A DNA stretch of 64,000 bases from Serilophus lunatus (Eukaryota; Chordata; Aves; Passeriformes; Eurylaimidae). Position numbers and translations under genes: made by a program. Positions 24,651 through 36,852 of the stretch are shown in pieces (the stretch's first letter is position 1; each line of letters begins with the position of its first letter). The stretch is from assembly GCA_013399895.1 (NCBI GenBank), contig VXBA01005871.1, forward strand, positions 1 to 64,000, given 5' to 3'. The notes below the pieces were generated by a model. That model worked only from the letters and a program-made list of their open reading frames with translations, was not told where the DNA came from and ran no database searches.

Positions 24651-26603
24651 TATTTCTGTGTATAGTGCATATTTGACTTGAGGCTGCCCTTTCCAAATCC
24701 CTATTTCCTTTTCACTTCAACTGAATGGAAAAGGTCTAGCCTACCTAGCCTAGGTCTAGCCTATTTGCATGTTTGCAAATATTTTTGTAAAGAAAGCATA
24801 GGTGCTGAAAGCTCTTCTGTGATAAAAACACTATTTTAACTGTACCAGGAAACAATCCTCAAAATTACTTTTTTTTTTTTTTTCTTTTTGCTATTAATTC
24901 AGAAAATAAAAAAGGGGAAAATAGTTATTTTTCTCTCTTTTTTAAGATATTATTTGGGAATATCTCAGTGTTCTTGATTTTTGGAAGAGCCAAAATAATA
25001 TAAGTTCAGGATTATAACAAACTTTGGTTTATCCCCCACAAAAATGGGAAGACAGTAGACATGAATGATATCAAATTTACTATATGACACGCTGAAGAAA
25101 ATGTTAGCATAAGTGCCAATAGGCTGTGTATTTACAACACTTTGGCAGTAAGAGAAAATATTAAAACCTTGACCATAGAAAGACATTCCATCACTCTAAT
25201 TTCTATGAGTTATACAGCCAAAAAAATAGGCTTCAATAAAAAACTTAGGTGAGAAAAAAATAAAGTAGCAAATTGAAATAATGGAGCAATTTCTTTGGAC
25301 TCTAAAGTAAACAAGGGAATTTTTTTTCCCAATCCTGTTGTTTCTTCTCCAGATTTGTAATTACTTATAACACAGAAGAAAGCATTTTCTGCAAAACTCT
25401 TAAACAGTAAATTTCACGATGTGGAAATACAAGAAAAGAAAGGAATTATTTATTATCTTGTCTAATGCTGAGAGATGTTTTTCTATATCCCTTTTACATG
25501 CCCATCAGACATTCTCAAGCAAACTTCTAACACACTCTGCTAGTGACAAAAGGAACTTTCTTTTTACATTTTTCATTCCCCTAAGTTGCAATAAAAATCT
25601 GCACTATAAATGACCTTTGAAATAAAACATCCACAGCAATGCTCCATAGTTCTCATAAACTCTAATTAGTTGGATTTTTCTTTTGCTGGAGGAATGTGTA
25701 AAAGGGCACAGTAAGTAGAATCGCACTGCTGCTGCTCATACCTCTGAGTATCCAATGTTTAATTCAGTAGCCTGGATTTGCAAACCCACAGAAAGCAAAG
25801 AGGAGCAGAATGTGTCACTCTGTACGTGCAGCTCAGCCCTATCTGGATTTCTTAGAAAATACTCAGCTGAAAAGTACCTTCTACAATTCTATAAGGTTTT
25901 TGGGCCTTTACTTGGCTCTGCTAAACAAATATAGTGACAGGAAAAAAAGGCAGTCTGCTGTCCCCACCATTAAGAGTTTTGATAAAGGTTTATTTGAAGC
26001 TGCTTTTATTCGGATATGTCTTGTAGAAGAATGTAGCCTGCAGTATTTGCAATTAGGCAAAATAAACTCCTATTGTATACCCCAAGGAAGAACTGAAGTG
26101 CCTGAGGTGTGTAGCCTAGGCAGCCTCTGTCCTTACAAACAGACTGTTTATCTGTAGCCCTGGGGCTGCTGACTGCAATTGCATAGTGGTTCTTGGTGCC
26201 TTTTTTGCAGCAAAGCTTTGAGGAGAGCACAGACTGTGCAGGGGAATGTACACAGGGTGTGATCCACAGACCTCACCAGCCACTCTGAGGAGCCCAGGAA
26301 GAGACACACAGATCAGATCAGTAACCAATTCTCTCCAGTGTCATCTTAGATTTATACTAATTCTGAAAGTTTGTATTATTTCTTCTATTGTGTCTGCTCT
26401 GTTCGTGATGGTAAAGCTCTCTGTCAAGGCTTTCATTCCTAAACCTTCATCAAATATGGAAGAGGCAAAATAATGCAGATGGTGGTACGCAAATATGTAG
26501 GTAAATGTTGTATTTTGTGCAGACTACTAGTGCACATCAGCAGTGCTAGATTTCTGCCAGAACTTGGGGAGGCTGTCCAGAGTATCGTGGCTTAGGATTT
26601 TTT
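24651..26603. other. Non-coding DNA
   Basis: No gene is recognised. A T tract occurs at about 24869-24887. Short open frames at 25810-26157 (plus) and 26006-26328 (minus) overlap and lack domains. Confidence 0.65.
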
Positions 26604-26608
26604 GGGGT
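26604..26608. repeat. Target-site duplication, left copy (GGGGT)
   Basis: GGGGT directly before the TG end of the LTR. An identical copy is at 27604-27608. Confidence 0.88.
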
Positions 26609-26797
26609 TGTAGTGGTTTAACCCGGGCTGAGTGCCAGGGGCCTACTACAGCCACCTTCTCACTCCCCCTTGCCCAGCTCTGGAGGAGAGAGAGAATATA
26701 ACGAGTGGTTGCGTTATTCACGATAAGGACTACAGCAGATTCTTTCTTAAACACCATCACAGGCAAAACAAGACTCTATGTGGGAATAATAATCAAA

Positions 26798-26803
26798 TTT
26801 ATT
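26798..26803 (-). terminator. LTR polyadenylation signal (AATAAA)
   Basis: TTTATT on the plus strand in 'aatcaaatttattactaac' is AATAAA on the minus strand. This is the expected position upstream of the LTR 3' end for a minus-strand LTR. Confidence 0.65.
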
Positions 26804-26984
26804 ACTAACAAGATCAGAGCTAAGAGTGAGAGACTAAAAGACACCTTTTACCCCCCACCCCCTCCTTCTTACATTCAGCCTATTCTCCCGCAGCAGTCAA
26901 GGGAAAAAGGCGAGGTGGGGGGGGAGGTGTTGCTGTGGTCAGCTGCTGTTCTCAGCCGCTGCTTGGGGAGAAGAGTCCTTCCAG

Positions 26985-27143
26985 CCGCATTCCATGGGGT
27001 CCATCCCTCACAGGATACAGTTCCTCTCACAAACTGCTCCGGCGAGAGTCCATCCCATGGGCAGCAGCCCTTCACCCACAGCTGCCACATGGCTGATATT
27101 CCACAAGATGCAGTCCCTCAAGCACAGGCTGCTCCAGCGTGGG
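26985..27143. repeat. Degenerate 48-bp tandem repeat in LTR
   Basis: Units begin at CTGCTCCGG (27034), CTGCCACAT (27082) and CTGCTCCAG (27129), spaced 48 and 47 bp, with an earlier worn unit before 27034. Shared words are 'ctgctccagcg', 'cca...ggg' and 'cagtcc'. The array continues into the gap, so the copy number is unknown. Confidence 0.75.
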
Positions 27144-27174
27144 CCCCACGAGCCACGCATCCTAACAGGAGAAT

Positions 27175-27552
27175 NNNNNNNNNNNNNNNNNNNNNNNNNN
27201 NNNNNNNNNNNNNNNNNNNNNNNNNNNNNNNNNNNNNNNNNNNNNNNNNNNNNNNNNNNNNNNNNNNNNNNNNNNNNNNNNNNNNNNNNNNNNNNNNNNN
27301 NNNNNNNNNNNNNNNNNNNNNNNNNNNNNNNNNNNNNNNNNNNNNNNNNNNNNNNNNNNNNNNNNNNNNNNNNNNNNNNNNNNNNNNNNNNNNNNNNNNN
27401 NNNNNNNNNNNNNNNNNNNNNNNNNNNNNNNNNNNNNNNNNNNNNNNNNNNNNNNNNNNNNNNNNNNNNNNNNNNNNNNNNNNNNNNNNNNNNNNNNNNN
27501 NNNNNNNNNNNNNNNNNNNNNNNNNNNNNNNNNNNNNNNNNNNNNNNNNNNN
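27175..27552. other. Assembly gap (378 N)
   Basis: A run of N followed by 15 C residues (27553-27567). The gap lies inside the repetitive GC-rich half of the minus-strand LTR. Long open frames reported across it are artefacts of N. Confidence 0.99.
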
Positions 27553-27603
27553 CCCCCCCCCCCCCCCACTGCCACCAAACCCTGCCACAGAAAAACCGAT
27601 ACA

Positions 27604-27608
27604 GGGGT
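27604..27608. repeat. Target-site duplication, right copy (GGGGT)
   Basis: Identical to 26604-26608; confirms the right LTR edge at 27603. Confidence 0.88.
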
Positions 27609-30600
27609 GTTATTTTTTTATGGTTTTGTATTTTAGCTTTACCATGAGCTAACTAAAGGCACTTCATGCTTTGAAGCACTTTTATTTCTAAAAGGATAAC
27701 TTGTGTAACAGGGTTGTGCAAACAAAAAATCATTTGTGCGGTAAAATTATTTTTAATTTTGCCTTACAAGATAAAATGTACTGGGCACCAGCCACCTCTG
27801 TTCTGGTAGGAGAGCTCTTGGTAACAGACCTCTCATGGCAACTTGCTGCCACTAGTTATGCTGAGAGTGTAGCTGTGTGAGGTGGATCTAAACATTCTGA
27901 TGCATTGTGATCTCTGCAGATACTGCTGAGTAGTGTCAGTATTTATTTCCCTTTAAATTACATCTCCATTTCTTTATTTCTAAACTTTTTATACAAGCCA
28001 GACCTTGCTTTGCAAGTAAATATAAAAGAGAGTTGGAAGAACAAACATACCTAGGTGGTTTTGATTTGGACATTCTCAGAAATTGATTTCATAATTTATT
28101 TTTTTTCCTTAAGATATGTTATTTCTTAGCTCTCCATGTATAATCCATGGAGTTATCTTTAAGTGTGTTTTTTGAGGTGTTGGGAATGAATATGCTTCAA
28201 AAAGAAAACATACTTCTCACTTCTTTTTCTTCCTCTTAAAACTGGTCTAATTGACATAACTGGAAGCTTTTTATTATTATATAGAAGAGCATTTTTTAAT
28301 AGAAGAAAAAGAGCTGAATTCATAAAGATTAGTCTAAATGTCACTGTAGTGACAGCTCAAAATAAAAGGATCTGCAGGTAATTTATTTGTGCTGTAAGCA
28401 GTGTATTATGGGACTAATTTTTAGCTTTCAAGTTAAGAGCTTATTTATCCTGTGAAATCTAGGCTTGTCAAACATTTTTCTAGTCCTGTATTTGGACAGT
28501 TTTGGGGACAGAAATTTGAACATGAATATAACATGTCTTAGCTGAAGGGTTTTGATCACTTTTGAAGAATAACTCCCAAGAGAGATTGAGATCCGAGAGA
28601 ATAGCAAATTAATCAGTAGTTTCTTAGCTTCTCCTCCCTCTTTTTTTCCTCCCTTTTTTGTCTTTTGATCGGAAATTCCATTCTTGTCAAGGGAAATTTC
28701 CCAGTTCAAAAGTTTTGATGAAATTAGTATGTTTTCAATGTTAACATTGTCAAAATGCTTCTGGATACCAGGGTTTCCAAGAGTTTAACAAAACGCTCAC
28801 ATTTAGGTCCAGGAGTGATTACATTGTTAAAAGCAATGAAATTATCTAAATAATTTCAAAGTTAATACAAATACATGTAGCATTGTCTACACACAAGGAC
28901 ATACATTGAAATTCTGAAGGCAATGGAAATAGTTTTCAAATATTTTTTCCATGAAGCTAAGATTTTATCCTCTTATAATTTTTTATGGGCAAAGAGTAAG
29001 CACACTTGTATGCAAGTAAAGCCATTAATTTATTGTCAATATAATGGAAAACTTAGGTTAAATCAGTAATTCACATGCAATTGTTACAGGAAGAAAAGCA
29101 ATGCAGTTAAAATTGTCAAATGTACGTGTTTTAGTTTCTATCCCATCTCCTGGAGCAATGCTCACTTTCCTCTGGTTCCTGAGTTTGGGTCTTTCATGCT
29201 GGTGCTGAGAGGGAGTATTTGTTTTGGGGGTTCTCAGCACCTGGACTCTTTTACTGGAAAGCAGTATGATACTAGTGTTGATTGTTGCTTCTTCCTCGGT
29301 CTAGAATCCACCTTGAGTTATTTTTTATAGCACAATTTTGCACCTTTCTGCTTCTTCGCTGTCAGAACAGGGCTGTGTTTCCCTACACTGTGTTTTTGTG
29401 TTAGTCGTAGATATCTTGTTCTGCACAAAGTTTATAGCTTGTTGCTATAAAAAACTGCAGCTGTATCACACAAAGACAAACAATACTAGGACAAATTAGC
29501 CATGGACACTTACTCAGAGAAGCTGTTGTAACAGTGAAAGCAAGTAAAATAAAGCTGTAGGCAGGTCAAGGAAAGTTCACACAGAGCAGGACTGACAAAC
29601 CTCTGTAGCGAGGCCTTGCAAACTCAATGCAGTGTTTGTGGTCCATTTCCAGCAGTGGCAATGCTGTGCTACAGGACTTAGGGATAAGGGAAACCTGTGC
29701 CATAATGTCTGTAAAAGGGGACTATCCTGATAGTCTGCTGTAATGTGTTTTCTGTGGTACCACAGCAGAAATGACTGATCAACCCAGGGTGATATGCAAG
29801 GGCCAGTTCAGTGCACAGATCCTGGGATACTGTGTGTTGTGAGGACTGGTTTTTCAGGAAATTGCAAAGACCTAGAACATTACACCAAAACGAATAAAAG
29901 GCATAAAGCAGATGCCAATAATGCATTCCTTGCCTCTAATACTTTCCTCACCTAGTCACCTTCTAATTACCTGCAGGTTGGACACAATCTTCAGATACCA
30001 CAGGGTGACTACAGACTTCTAGGTCTGCAGGCTCTTATAGAAGAACTTTTGAATCTTGCAGCGTTGGAGAAGTGAAATGTGGTCGACAGACTCAAATTTT
30101 GATTAATTAACACTTACATTCTTGATCCCTTTCCAGGCGAAAGACCACTGAGTAGACGCTCTGTCTTACAATTGCCATCCCTTGGGGGTGAAGGATGCCA
30201 AAGGAGAAAACAATTAAATCCTTGTTACATTATACCTGTTGGCAAAGCTGATCATTCACAGGTGTCTTGTGACCTGTAGCTTGAATAATAAGACATAGGA
30301 CATGTAGAATTCAGGGCAACAAAACAGACACGGTTGTTTGAAGCCATGACTGTAGAATATAGAATGTAGCTCCTTTCAGCTGTTCTGTGTGGAGAGGATA
30401 GAGTTCATTAAATCAGTCACATATGCAGTGTTACAACCGTGGAAAAACTTGCAAATCACTGAAACTATTGCATGGAATACGTAGGCATTTGTCTGCCTGC
30501 ATAATATTACATGTTTGTCTGTAAAGGCATTTACAATTGACTGTTCAGAGAAACTTTAGTTTAGTTTGATTTGATCTGTAGTTAATTTGGTTTTGGTTTC

Positions 30601-31064
30601 TGTTTTCTTTTGATCTCAAATTAATTGAAAAAAGTGATAAGCAGTACATAAAACTATTCACAATAAATTACATAGAGATAATATGCACATTTTATATGCA
30701 TTATTAAGTGCTATATATAAAAAACCATAATAAATACTAAATTATCATGATAATTCGTATTTTCACAGTACTTGGCAGGTTCTTTTTACCTCTAGGAAGG
30801 AATCCCAGTCCTTCCTTGACTTCTATACAGTTCTAGGTGTCAACAGATATTCTTATCTGTCAGGGAAAATGATGTACACAATTTTGTTATGCCTCTTATC
30901 TCGACAAAAACAATGTCCTTTTTCTAACACAAGCAAAGCTGTGTGGTGTGAGGGAAAGGAATGTCTTACAGAATTAGTGTTTCATTTATTTAATCACAAT
31001 TTGATATTTTCTAAAGTACTCTCACATTATTTTGTACTTTCATATTTTATAGATAATTTTATTA
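27609..31064. other. Non-coding DNA between two divergent LTRs
   Basis: AT-rich sequence without recognised genes or repeats. Short open frames at 28428-28709 and 29678-29926 (minus) have no domains. The sequence lies between two LTRs whose transcription would run outward, away from it. Confidence 0.65.
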
Positions 31065-31069
31065 TTTTT
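31065..31069. repeat. Target-site duplication, left copy (TTTTT)
   Basis: TTTTT before the TG end of the 31070 LTR; matches 32503-32507. It is low-complexity, so less decisive than the other duplications. Confidence 0.7.
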
Positions 31070-31895
31070 TGTAGGGATTTGAAAGGGGAGAGGGGTACAG
31101 GGGGGTGCTGGGAGGTTCTTAGAGGGAGCTGGGGGGGGGGGGAGGGGGCAGGGTTCGNCCCAACTCACTGCTGGTTTTCCCCAGGACACGCTGAAGCGGG
31201 TTTAATTCCAGCGCAGCCCCAGCCTGGCTGTGCGGGGCGGGGAGCCCGCAGAGCAGGGCCGGAACAGAGCCGGGAGCCTGATGCGTGCAGGGCCGGCTCC
31301 GAGAGTGTGCGGGGCCGGTTCCCGGGAGCCCACGGTGCCAGTGCGGGATTGCGGGGTGGTCTGAGCAGAGGCGGCAGGCTGCGGGCATTAATCGCAGCTT
31401 CGACCTGGGAATGGCCTCCTGCGTGGGTGTTCGCTGGTTCTCCCCGGGCAGGTGGGGGCGGGGCCGGGGGGGAAGCTTGGCTGGTCCCGCCAGCGCAGTC
31501 CCAGCAGCCACGCTGATGCGGGTCGGGTCCTTTGTCCGGAGCTGTCCCAGCGCCACGGAGGGGAGGTCACTGCATGTTTTTCCTTCCTCTCCCTTGGGCG
31601 GTCGCTTGCTTCCTGGGGGTCTGCAGTGGCTTTGCTGCTGTGGGGGTGCCCCGGTGGCCGTGCCGGTCCCACGCTGCCACGAGGAAAAGCCGGCAACAAG
31701 CCTTGTGGTGACAGCGGCCCCGGGAACAGCCCCCGCGCGGCAGGAGTGGCGTGGTCGCTGCCCGGGCAGCCCCTGTGGCCCCGGTCAGCCCCACACACCC
31801 CTTTTGTGAATTTCTGTGGTCAGCAGGCGCTCTGGGAGGCGGCAGCTATCCCGCGGCTGGTAAAAGATGGTGCCGGGAGGCTGTTGGCTCACAGA

Positions 31896-31907
31896 TTTTG
31901 GCGGGAA
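31896..31907 (+). promoter_or_regulatory. E2F-like site in LTR U3
   Basis: TTTTGGCGGGAA matches the known E2F consensus (TTTSGCGC/TTTGGCGGGAA type). It is followed by GCCATTTTG at 31910, which resembles a YY1 core. Binding is not shown by sequence alone. Confidence 0.5.
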
Positions 31908-31964
31908 CTGCCATTTTGTTGGAGCCGGGAACCTCAAAGGAGGAGGTGAAGCCCAGACCACTGG

Positions 31965-31969
31965 CCAAT
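31965..31969 (+). promoter_or_regulatory. CCAAT box of LTR
   Basis: CCAAT in 'ctggccaatccgaggcgg', about 55 bases upstream of the TATA-like element, a normal core-promoter spacing. Confidence 0.55.
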
Positions 31970-32024
31970 CCGAGGCGGCGAAGCAAGGAAGAGGACCGCG
32001 AGACTCGCGCGGGACTTGGAGAGC

Positions 32025-32030
32025 TTAAAA
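32025..32030 (+). promoter_or_regulatory. TATA-like element of LTR
   Basis: TTAAAA in 'gagagcttaaaagcatg', placed between the CCAAT box and the AATAAA signal as expected for the U3/R border. Confidence 0.5.
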
Positions 32031-32411
32031 GCATGAAAAAACGGAAGTTCATTCTCTTCGGCTTCCTGCAATGCCTCGTGGCTTGACTCAGCCCACCTCC
32101 ATCGGCACCAGAGCCACACCAGCACAACTGCAGGTTGAAAGCTTCCCCAAATAACATCTCGGGTTAGGGGGAGAACCTCTCACTGTGTTGTGTTTTACAG
32201 AGACTCCAAGGGCTGGGAGTTAGTTTCCAGCAGAGAGAGAGAAGAAGAAGGAAGCAGCTTTCCCTTCCCACTGCTTGTCTTTGGCCAGCCTGCCTGGCCT
32301 TTGAAAGCAGTTCCCTTATTCCTTCTTTTTCCCTTTTTCGTGGTTTTGTTGGGTGCTTTAAGTTTGGAGTTCCCTTAAACTGTTGTCTTTCTTTTGGTTG
32401 AGCTCCAGACA

Positions 32412-32417
32412 AATAAA
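32412..32417 (+). terminator. LTR polyadenylation signal (AATAAA)
   Basis: AATAAA in 'ccagacaaataaactgttt', 85 bases before the LTR end. Confidence 0.75.
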
Positions 32418-32502
32418 CTGTTTCCCTGTTAATTCTGTTCATTCTTCTCGTCACTTTTCAGTGTGCTCCTGAGTAAAACACAGTGGTGCTTAAACCACCA
32501 CA

Positions 32503-32507
32503 TTTTT
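32503..32507. repeat. Target-site duplication, right copy (TTTTT)
   Basis: TTTTT after the terminal CA at 32502; pairs with 31065-31069. Confidence 0.7.
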
Positions 32508-35500
32508 CAATTTAAATATAATCCTAAATCATCTCAGTTCCAAACCTCCTTCTATTACTTGTTTTTGAAAATCTGTGGCTGCTCAACTCCTGTGAAATAA
32601 GCAGCATTTTCAGGTATTCCTGTAGAAAAATAGAACATTAGCAGCCTGAACACTGAGCTTTCTAGAACAGCAGCCTCTAGAAAACTCTCTTATCTGGAGG
32701 CTCCAAAAAAAATGAAGCAATAAAAATGTACCATCGGAGTAGTTATAACAGGCTGGACAGTAGAATGGACTGAAGAAACCTTCCTCAGTGTATTCCAGAG
32801 TAGATGGCCAATGTACACCCATAATCTCTGATTTTACTCCCTTCCCATTCATTCTCTTCAAGAGTTTAGACTGTCATTATATTTTGCCTTTCACCAGCAT
32901 GTTTTCAATCTATTACTAGCTGTGGTTTTCTTTTTTTTTTTTTTTTTAATTCCTACCTTTGAGCAGATAGAAAGTAATTCTTGTTTATATTTATTTAATG
33001 ATACACAGGAAAACCATGTCAGGAAATCTATGTCAAAATGTATTTTCTACATTGTATCCTGAGGCCACCAAGATTTCTTGTTGCTCTAGGCTTCAGTGCA
33101 AATGAGTTATCTTGGCACAGACATGACACTGACTAGATTTTGCTAAGAATGCTTTATCCCAAGACTCCCATTATCTGAAGCAAAAATTCAGTACTGGGTA
33201 TGGAAAATATAATATTGGTTTGCTTGACAATATTAAGCTGATAAAATTCTAAAAACTGTATTCAGATTGTCATAGTGTCCTTCACCAAACTCAAATCATG
33301 ATTGAAAGTTCACAGCTGACCTATTTTTCATGTTGTAAGACTTATGTTAGAATGGCCTGAGGCACTTTCTTTCCAGGTTCAGATTACTATCAACCAGATA
33401 GGCACCCAGCAACATGTAATATGAAGGAAGTGATGACTCATTGTCAGAATCCAACAAAATAGGATAACTCTATCTCCTTGAACTCTCCAGCTGATGTTAT
33501 TTTTTTTAGGTTGCATAATACATTATGCATTATTAAATTCTTAGTAAGTCAGCTGATGGGAATTCAGAATCTGATGAGTATATGACTGTCAGATGCCTGA
33601 AATTGTACTTCTCAAACAAAAGCTGCTGATATTTAAGGCAAGTTTTTGACCAGCATTTCAATTGTTATCATTTCAGATTTCTAAATAGAAAACATGCAGG
33701 TATTTTTGACTCCTTTTCAGACACTTTGCTGTGGCATGCTTTTTAAAGAAAAGGGCATAGAAAAATTACCTGCAGAACAGATACACAGCAAGATCTACGG
33801 AAGGTCTTTGGGCCAAATAAAACTCAAGATGTTAGATTTCCCTTTTCTCTGTCCTTTCACCGCTTTCTAACAGAAAAAATTCACCCCTCAAAGAGGAACT
33901 AGAAAACTCCTTGGGCCTTTCTGTGGTATTTATGGATGGTCTCAACGAGAAACATAATTTAGTAGCTTTGGTATCCCTACGTCCTTAACCTTTTCAATGT
34001 TGAGAAGAAAGGAGTAATGAATGAACTTTAATTGTATCCTACAATTTACCGTAGCAATCTCAATCTGAAAAGTTATGCTGGCAGATATCTAATGCTGTTA
34101 TGCTTAAGATCCTGTCAACACTGGCATTGTAAATCCCATTTGACTGCTCTTTGGAACTTGGCCATTAAAAATGTGGTTCAAATTGAACCTTGCTGTGCAT
34201 GGCTTTAGACTAACAGCTTTTCCCTTTTCTTCATACATATTTTAAATTAAATGGATTTTCAAGTAAGCAGGAATAAAAGAAAGCTCTGCTTAAGAAAATT
34301 AGAGTTCTCATGTTAGTTCATTTACTTTGTCCTATTGCTCAGCCAATAAAAAGGAAATAGATGACATAAAAGCATTAACTTCTTTCATATCGTGTTTTTC
34401 ACTCATGTGGGTTAATTCATCACTACCATCATTCAGGGATGCAGTGTCTCTCCTTCCCTTTTCTACCTCCTGTCTGTTTCATCTGTATTTTCAATTTGTT
34501 TCATTTTTTTTCCACACTTTCTTTAGTCTAGATTCTAGAGTATTCCTGGTTATATTCTTTTGCAGTTATACAGCTGTAGCAATGGGAAACCTATGACAGA
34601 TATTTAACTGCTGCAACCGCCCCTTTCTTTCTTATCTACGTTTCCTTATTCCTACAGTATTTCTCATTTAATCTAACTTTTACATTCTCAGCTTTCTGTT
34701 TTCCATTATCATGCTAAGGCTGCTGATTGAAACATGAATGAGAAATGTTGATGTCTTCATGTATATACATATCTATATTTTTTGTCTTTCTCTCTCCCTT
34801 CCTTCTTTTTACATGTAGATAAGCACTGGTTGGAATAGAACATTTCTTCTCTGTGTTTCTGTTTCCTGAAATGTCTTTTTTTCCCAATTCATGATACACT
34901 ATCTTCTTTTGTTCGGGTCTAACTGCACTGGCAGAAATCAAAACATCTCAGATTATGAGTAATAACTTCTTTTCCTCATTTCTTCCAATAAAAGACCCAG
35001 CTCTCAAGGAGATTCCAGCACCCTTTTAAGAACTTTTCCTAAAGCAATCCTTACAGTCTGAACAAACATCCTAGTGGGCAACAGATAAAAGATCTAAGAT
35101 CTTAGAAATGATATAATTATTTTTACCTGGAAATGTAGAAATGAAACCAAAATTAAAACATCAGTCTAACATCTATTTATAGGTGAGGTGAAATTTTTGG
35201 TTAGGTAACAACAGTGAAAAATACCATACCACAGAGGAATTGCTTTTGTCTAACAATCCCCATATTTTACATAGGAAATATAAGAAAAAGGGTTTTGAAA
35301 CTGAGACATTCTTTAGTCAAATTAGGACTGATTAGACACAGTATGCATTAGCAGTGAGGCCTTTCATATCTTATGTACACTGCAGAGGGAAAACAAGTAA
35401 AACAAGTACAGAAATATGCCCAGAGTGAAATGATTGAATATTACCATATTATCACTGTGATATCACAGACGTCTCTAGGACCCACCAATTAATTTTATTG

Positions 35501-36798
35501 ACTACAGTGAAATTGCCTTTTTACATTTTCACGGCTGGAAATAGAGTGGAAGTATATAGAAATTAAAATAAATCTAGAGCTCTGTAATTTAAAAATTTGA
35601 CTATACTCAAGAAGATAAAGAGGGAAAAATACTGAATTGAGCCGAGCTCTCTTCATTAATTGCATGCATTTTAACAACTTCATAGTGTGTTAATATAGTT
35701 AAGTCAATAAAAATATTTTTTAGAAGTCGTAGTATTTTAAAGTGTCTTATTCTTCAAGCACAAGTGTATAATAGTATTCACTTGCTCATTGTATCAATTA
35801 ATATGCAGGTTTGGTGAGAAGGTATTACATGGAAATCCAGACCTACCAATGGTTGGTTGTTATAGTGGTCAGTTGTTATTTTTGTCATCTTTATTTTATG
35901 AAAGATAGAACGTTAAAGGTATCTGCTGACTTGTCATTTACATGTTGTCTACAGTGTATTATTTCTGTTGTTTTGCCATATTAATACATTAGCTGAATAC
36001 TTGTTAGAGATTAATATTTAATCTGAAAAGTTTTTGGTTTTGTTTTTTTTAATTTACAATTATATCTGTAAAATGTAGTAATTCTAACTGCTGACAGGAC
36101 TAGTTACTGGCGTGATTTTTCAGACAGTACATTTTATTTAAAATATTTTCCTAAGGGAGCTTCTTTTCAGTGATCATAAGTTTGGCATCTATAGTATACC
36201 TAATGCATTTTGCTAGCCAAGATCTACAGTTCTAGGGTCAATTATGAGTAACAGTACAGTATAATATCACCACAAATTAATACCATCTGTCAACATGATA
36301 AGTATCAAGCTGGGTTTTTCAAACAGTCAGCTTTTCTCTCATTAAAGTATGTGCAGAGAATAAGCTCTCTGAAAATGAAAGGAAGAGGCCAGTCTTAATA
36401 ATAGAGTTGTCAGAACATCATGAATAAAAATGGCAGAACAGGATTCTGCCCCCAGCAGATAACACAATAGTCTAAACAAAATGATGTACTATGTCTCTCT
36501 GTATGTATTTTTTGTCTTCCTTTTTAAAAAATAGCTATTGTTTAGAACTGTTGCAATGACATTGTGTTTAGTAAAGGTCAGTTGCACATGCATCCACCTA
36601 TGGCTCTTGGGTGGCCCTTCAATGGTGGCATTTGGTTCCTTACCAACTTTCTCTGAAAATTAAGGAAAGATACCTATTGGTAACCAATTGCCTTATCTAT
36701 TGTTCTGCCCTACCAGAGGAGTGATTTTTCTCAGTTGTGATGATATAAAGAGGAATGAACCTCCCTGTTTACACCTGCTCTTAGTCCTGCTCTGGCAA
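32508..36798. other. Non-coding DNA
   Basis: AT-rich DNA with a T run at about 32930-32947. No gene, RNA gene or clear repeat is recognised. Confidence 0.65.
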
Positions 36799-36852
36799 AT
36801 CACAGAATTGCAGAATATGCTGCATTGGAAGGGACCCACAATGATTATGTCC
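36799..36852 (-). mobile_element. Short CR1 3'-end fragment (antisense)
   Basis: 'atcacagaattgcagaata' followed by 'ctgcattggaagggaccca' matches the reverse complement of a CR1 3' terminus. Only about 50 bases remain; the sequence beyond does not continue the element. Confidence 0.7.

Larger units (their letters stand above)
26609..27603 (-). mobile_element. ERV solo LTR, minus strand, with assembly gap
   Basis: On the plus strand it begins 'tgtagtggtttaacccggg' and ends 'agaaaaaccgatacag' with CA at 27602-27603; GGGGT flanks both sides. Orientation follows from the minus strand: it starts TGTATCGGTTTTTCTGTGGC, runs into a long G tract, carries AATAAA near its right end and ends 'taaaccactaca'. 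A 5-bp target duplication fits ERVL-type elements; this class assignment is inference. A degenerate 48-bp tandem repeat occupies 26985-27143. Bases 27175-27552 are unsequenced, so the full length is uncertain. No viral genes are visible outside the gap. Confidence 0.93.
31180..32060. other. CpG-island-like region within LTR
   Basis: GC content rises sharply above the AT-rich surroundings and CpG is frequent: six CpGs occur in 31261-31320 alone. Such CpG retention suggests a young element or protection from germline methylation. Observed/expected values were not computed. Confidence 0.82.
31070..32502 (+). mobile_element. Long GC-rich ERV solo LTR, plus strand
   Basis: It begins 'tgtagggatttgaaagggg' and ends 'ggtgcttaaaccaccaca', flanked by TTTTT on both sides. 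The 1433 bp contain a G-rich leader, a CpG-rich body, a CCAAT box (31965-31969), a TATA-like TTAAAA (32025-32030) and a polyadenylation signal AATAAA (32412-32417). The last is followed by 'ctgtttccctgttaattct', a typical R/U5 layout. The end resembles the terminus of the 26609 LTR, suggesting a related ERV group. Open frames of 103-174 codons in both strands (31119-32157) are a by-product of high GC content; they overlap one another and have no domains. One base (31158) is unresolved. No internal viral sequence remains. Confidence 0.91.

Noticed and set aside
26705..27652. Apparent 315-codon and 217-codon open frames
   Set aside because: They run through 378 N bases inside the minus-strand LTR; the length is an artefact of unresolved sequence.
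30869..32157. Many overlapping open frames of 100-215 codons on both strands
   Set aside because: They lie mostly in the GC-rich LTR, where stop codons are rare. They overlap in several frames and show only Arg/Gly/Pro/Ala-rich sequence without domains.
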